A stretch of DNA of 36,266 nt. Source: Elusimicrobiota bacterium. Its GTDB lineage: Bacteria; Elusimicrobiota; Endomicrobiia; Endomicrobiales; Endomicrobiaceae. More notes on this DNA, generated by a model. It had not been told where the DNA came from. It saw only the letters and a list, made by a program, of their open reading frames with translations, and searched no databases. The DNA itself is not shown here. The stretch spans positions 1 through 36,266 of the forward strand of contig JAFXSD010000031.1 in assembly GCA_017525905.1 (NCBI GenBank), read 5' to 3'. Position 1 is the stretch's first letter.

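Overview
The window is AT-rich, densely packed bacterial DNA with short intergenic gaps and Shine-Dalgarno sites of AGGAG type. The housekeeping genes alone do not fix the lineage. The giant minus-strand gene has an N-terminal block (IQDLHCHPKVQ..., then ITGGFH) and long Q/P/E-rich linkers that I associate, from memory, with the very large proteins of Elusimicrobiota and Omnitrophota. An Endomicrobia-like member of Elusimicrobiota is my best guess, and this is an inference.

Layout. Positions 1-309 hold about two copies of a ~108-bp direct repeat and then the start of a plus-strand operon (310-2500): a U32-family tRNA/rRNA-modification-type protein, a small membrane protein, an Smr-domain protein and a four-helix YvlD/holin-IV membrane protein. 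An HD-domain phosphohydrolase (2549-3739) follows. It converges on a class A penicillin-binding protein (3747-5864, minus). Divergent promoters at 5897-5962 serve that gene and a tRNA-Arg(ACG). The tRNA is followed by an Nfu-type Fe-S scaffold gene and a YfcE-like phosphoesterase gene. From 6797 to the right edge everything is on the minus strand: a PspC-domain protein, a two-gene cassette of XRE-cupin regulator plus acyl-CoA synthetase, an argC-MATE transporter pair, and one giant gene.

The giant gene covers 12059 to the right edge (at least 8,068 codons, about two thirds of the window) and ends at a clear intrinsic terminator. Its frame is open through the edge, so the true start lies outside. 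Read N to C it contains: a ChaN/TraB-like block; a charged helical region; a Q-rich linker and a transmembrane helix; an HExxH zincin-like domain; three repeats of a unit made of a hydrophobic module, a helical region and a clan-CD (caspase/CHAT/gingipain-like) cysteine-peptidase-like domain, the third unit with an additional GHKL-ATPase-like segment; a fourth hydrophobic module almost identical to the second; a dikinase half with phosphohistidine swivel and PPDK-type ATP-grasp domains in reversed order and no recognisable PEP/pyruvate TIM barrel; two tandem copies of a ~430-residue unknown domain; a coiled coil; and a long unrecognised C-terminal region.

The combination of several protease-like domains with a phosphotransfer pair on one membrane-linked polypeptide is the candidate undescribed system here. 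A self-processing surface or secreted polyprotein is one hypothesis. All catalytic assignments in it rest on motifs read by eye.
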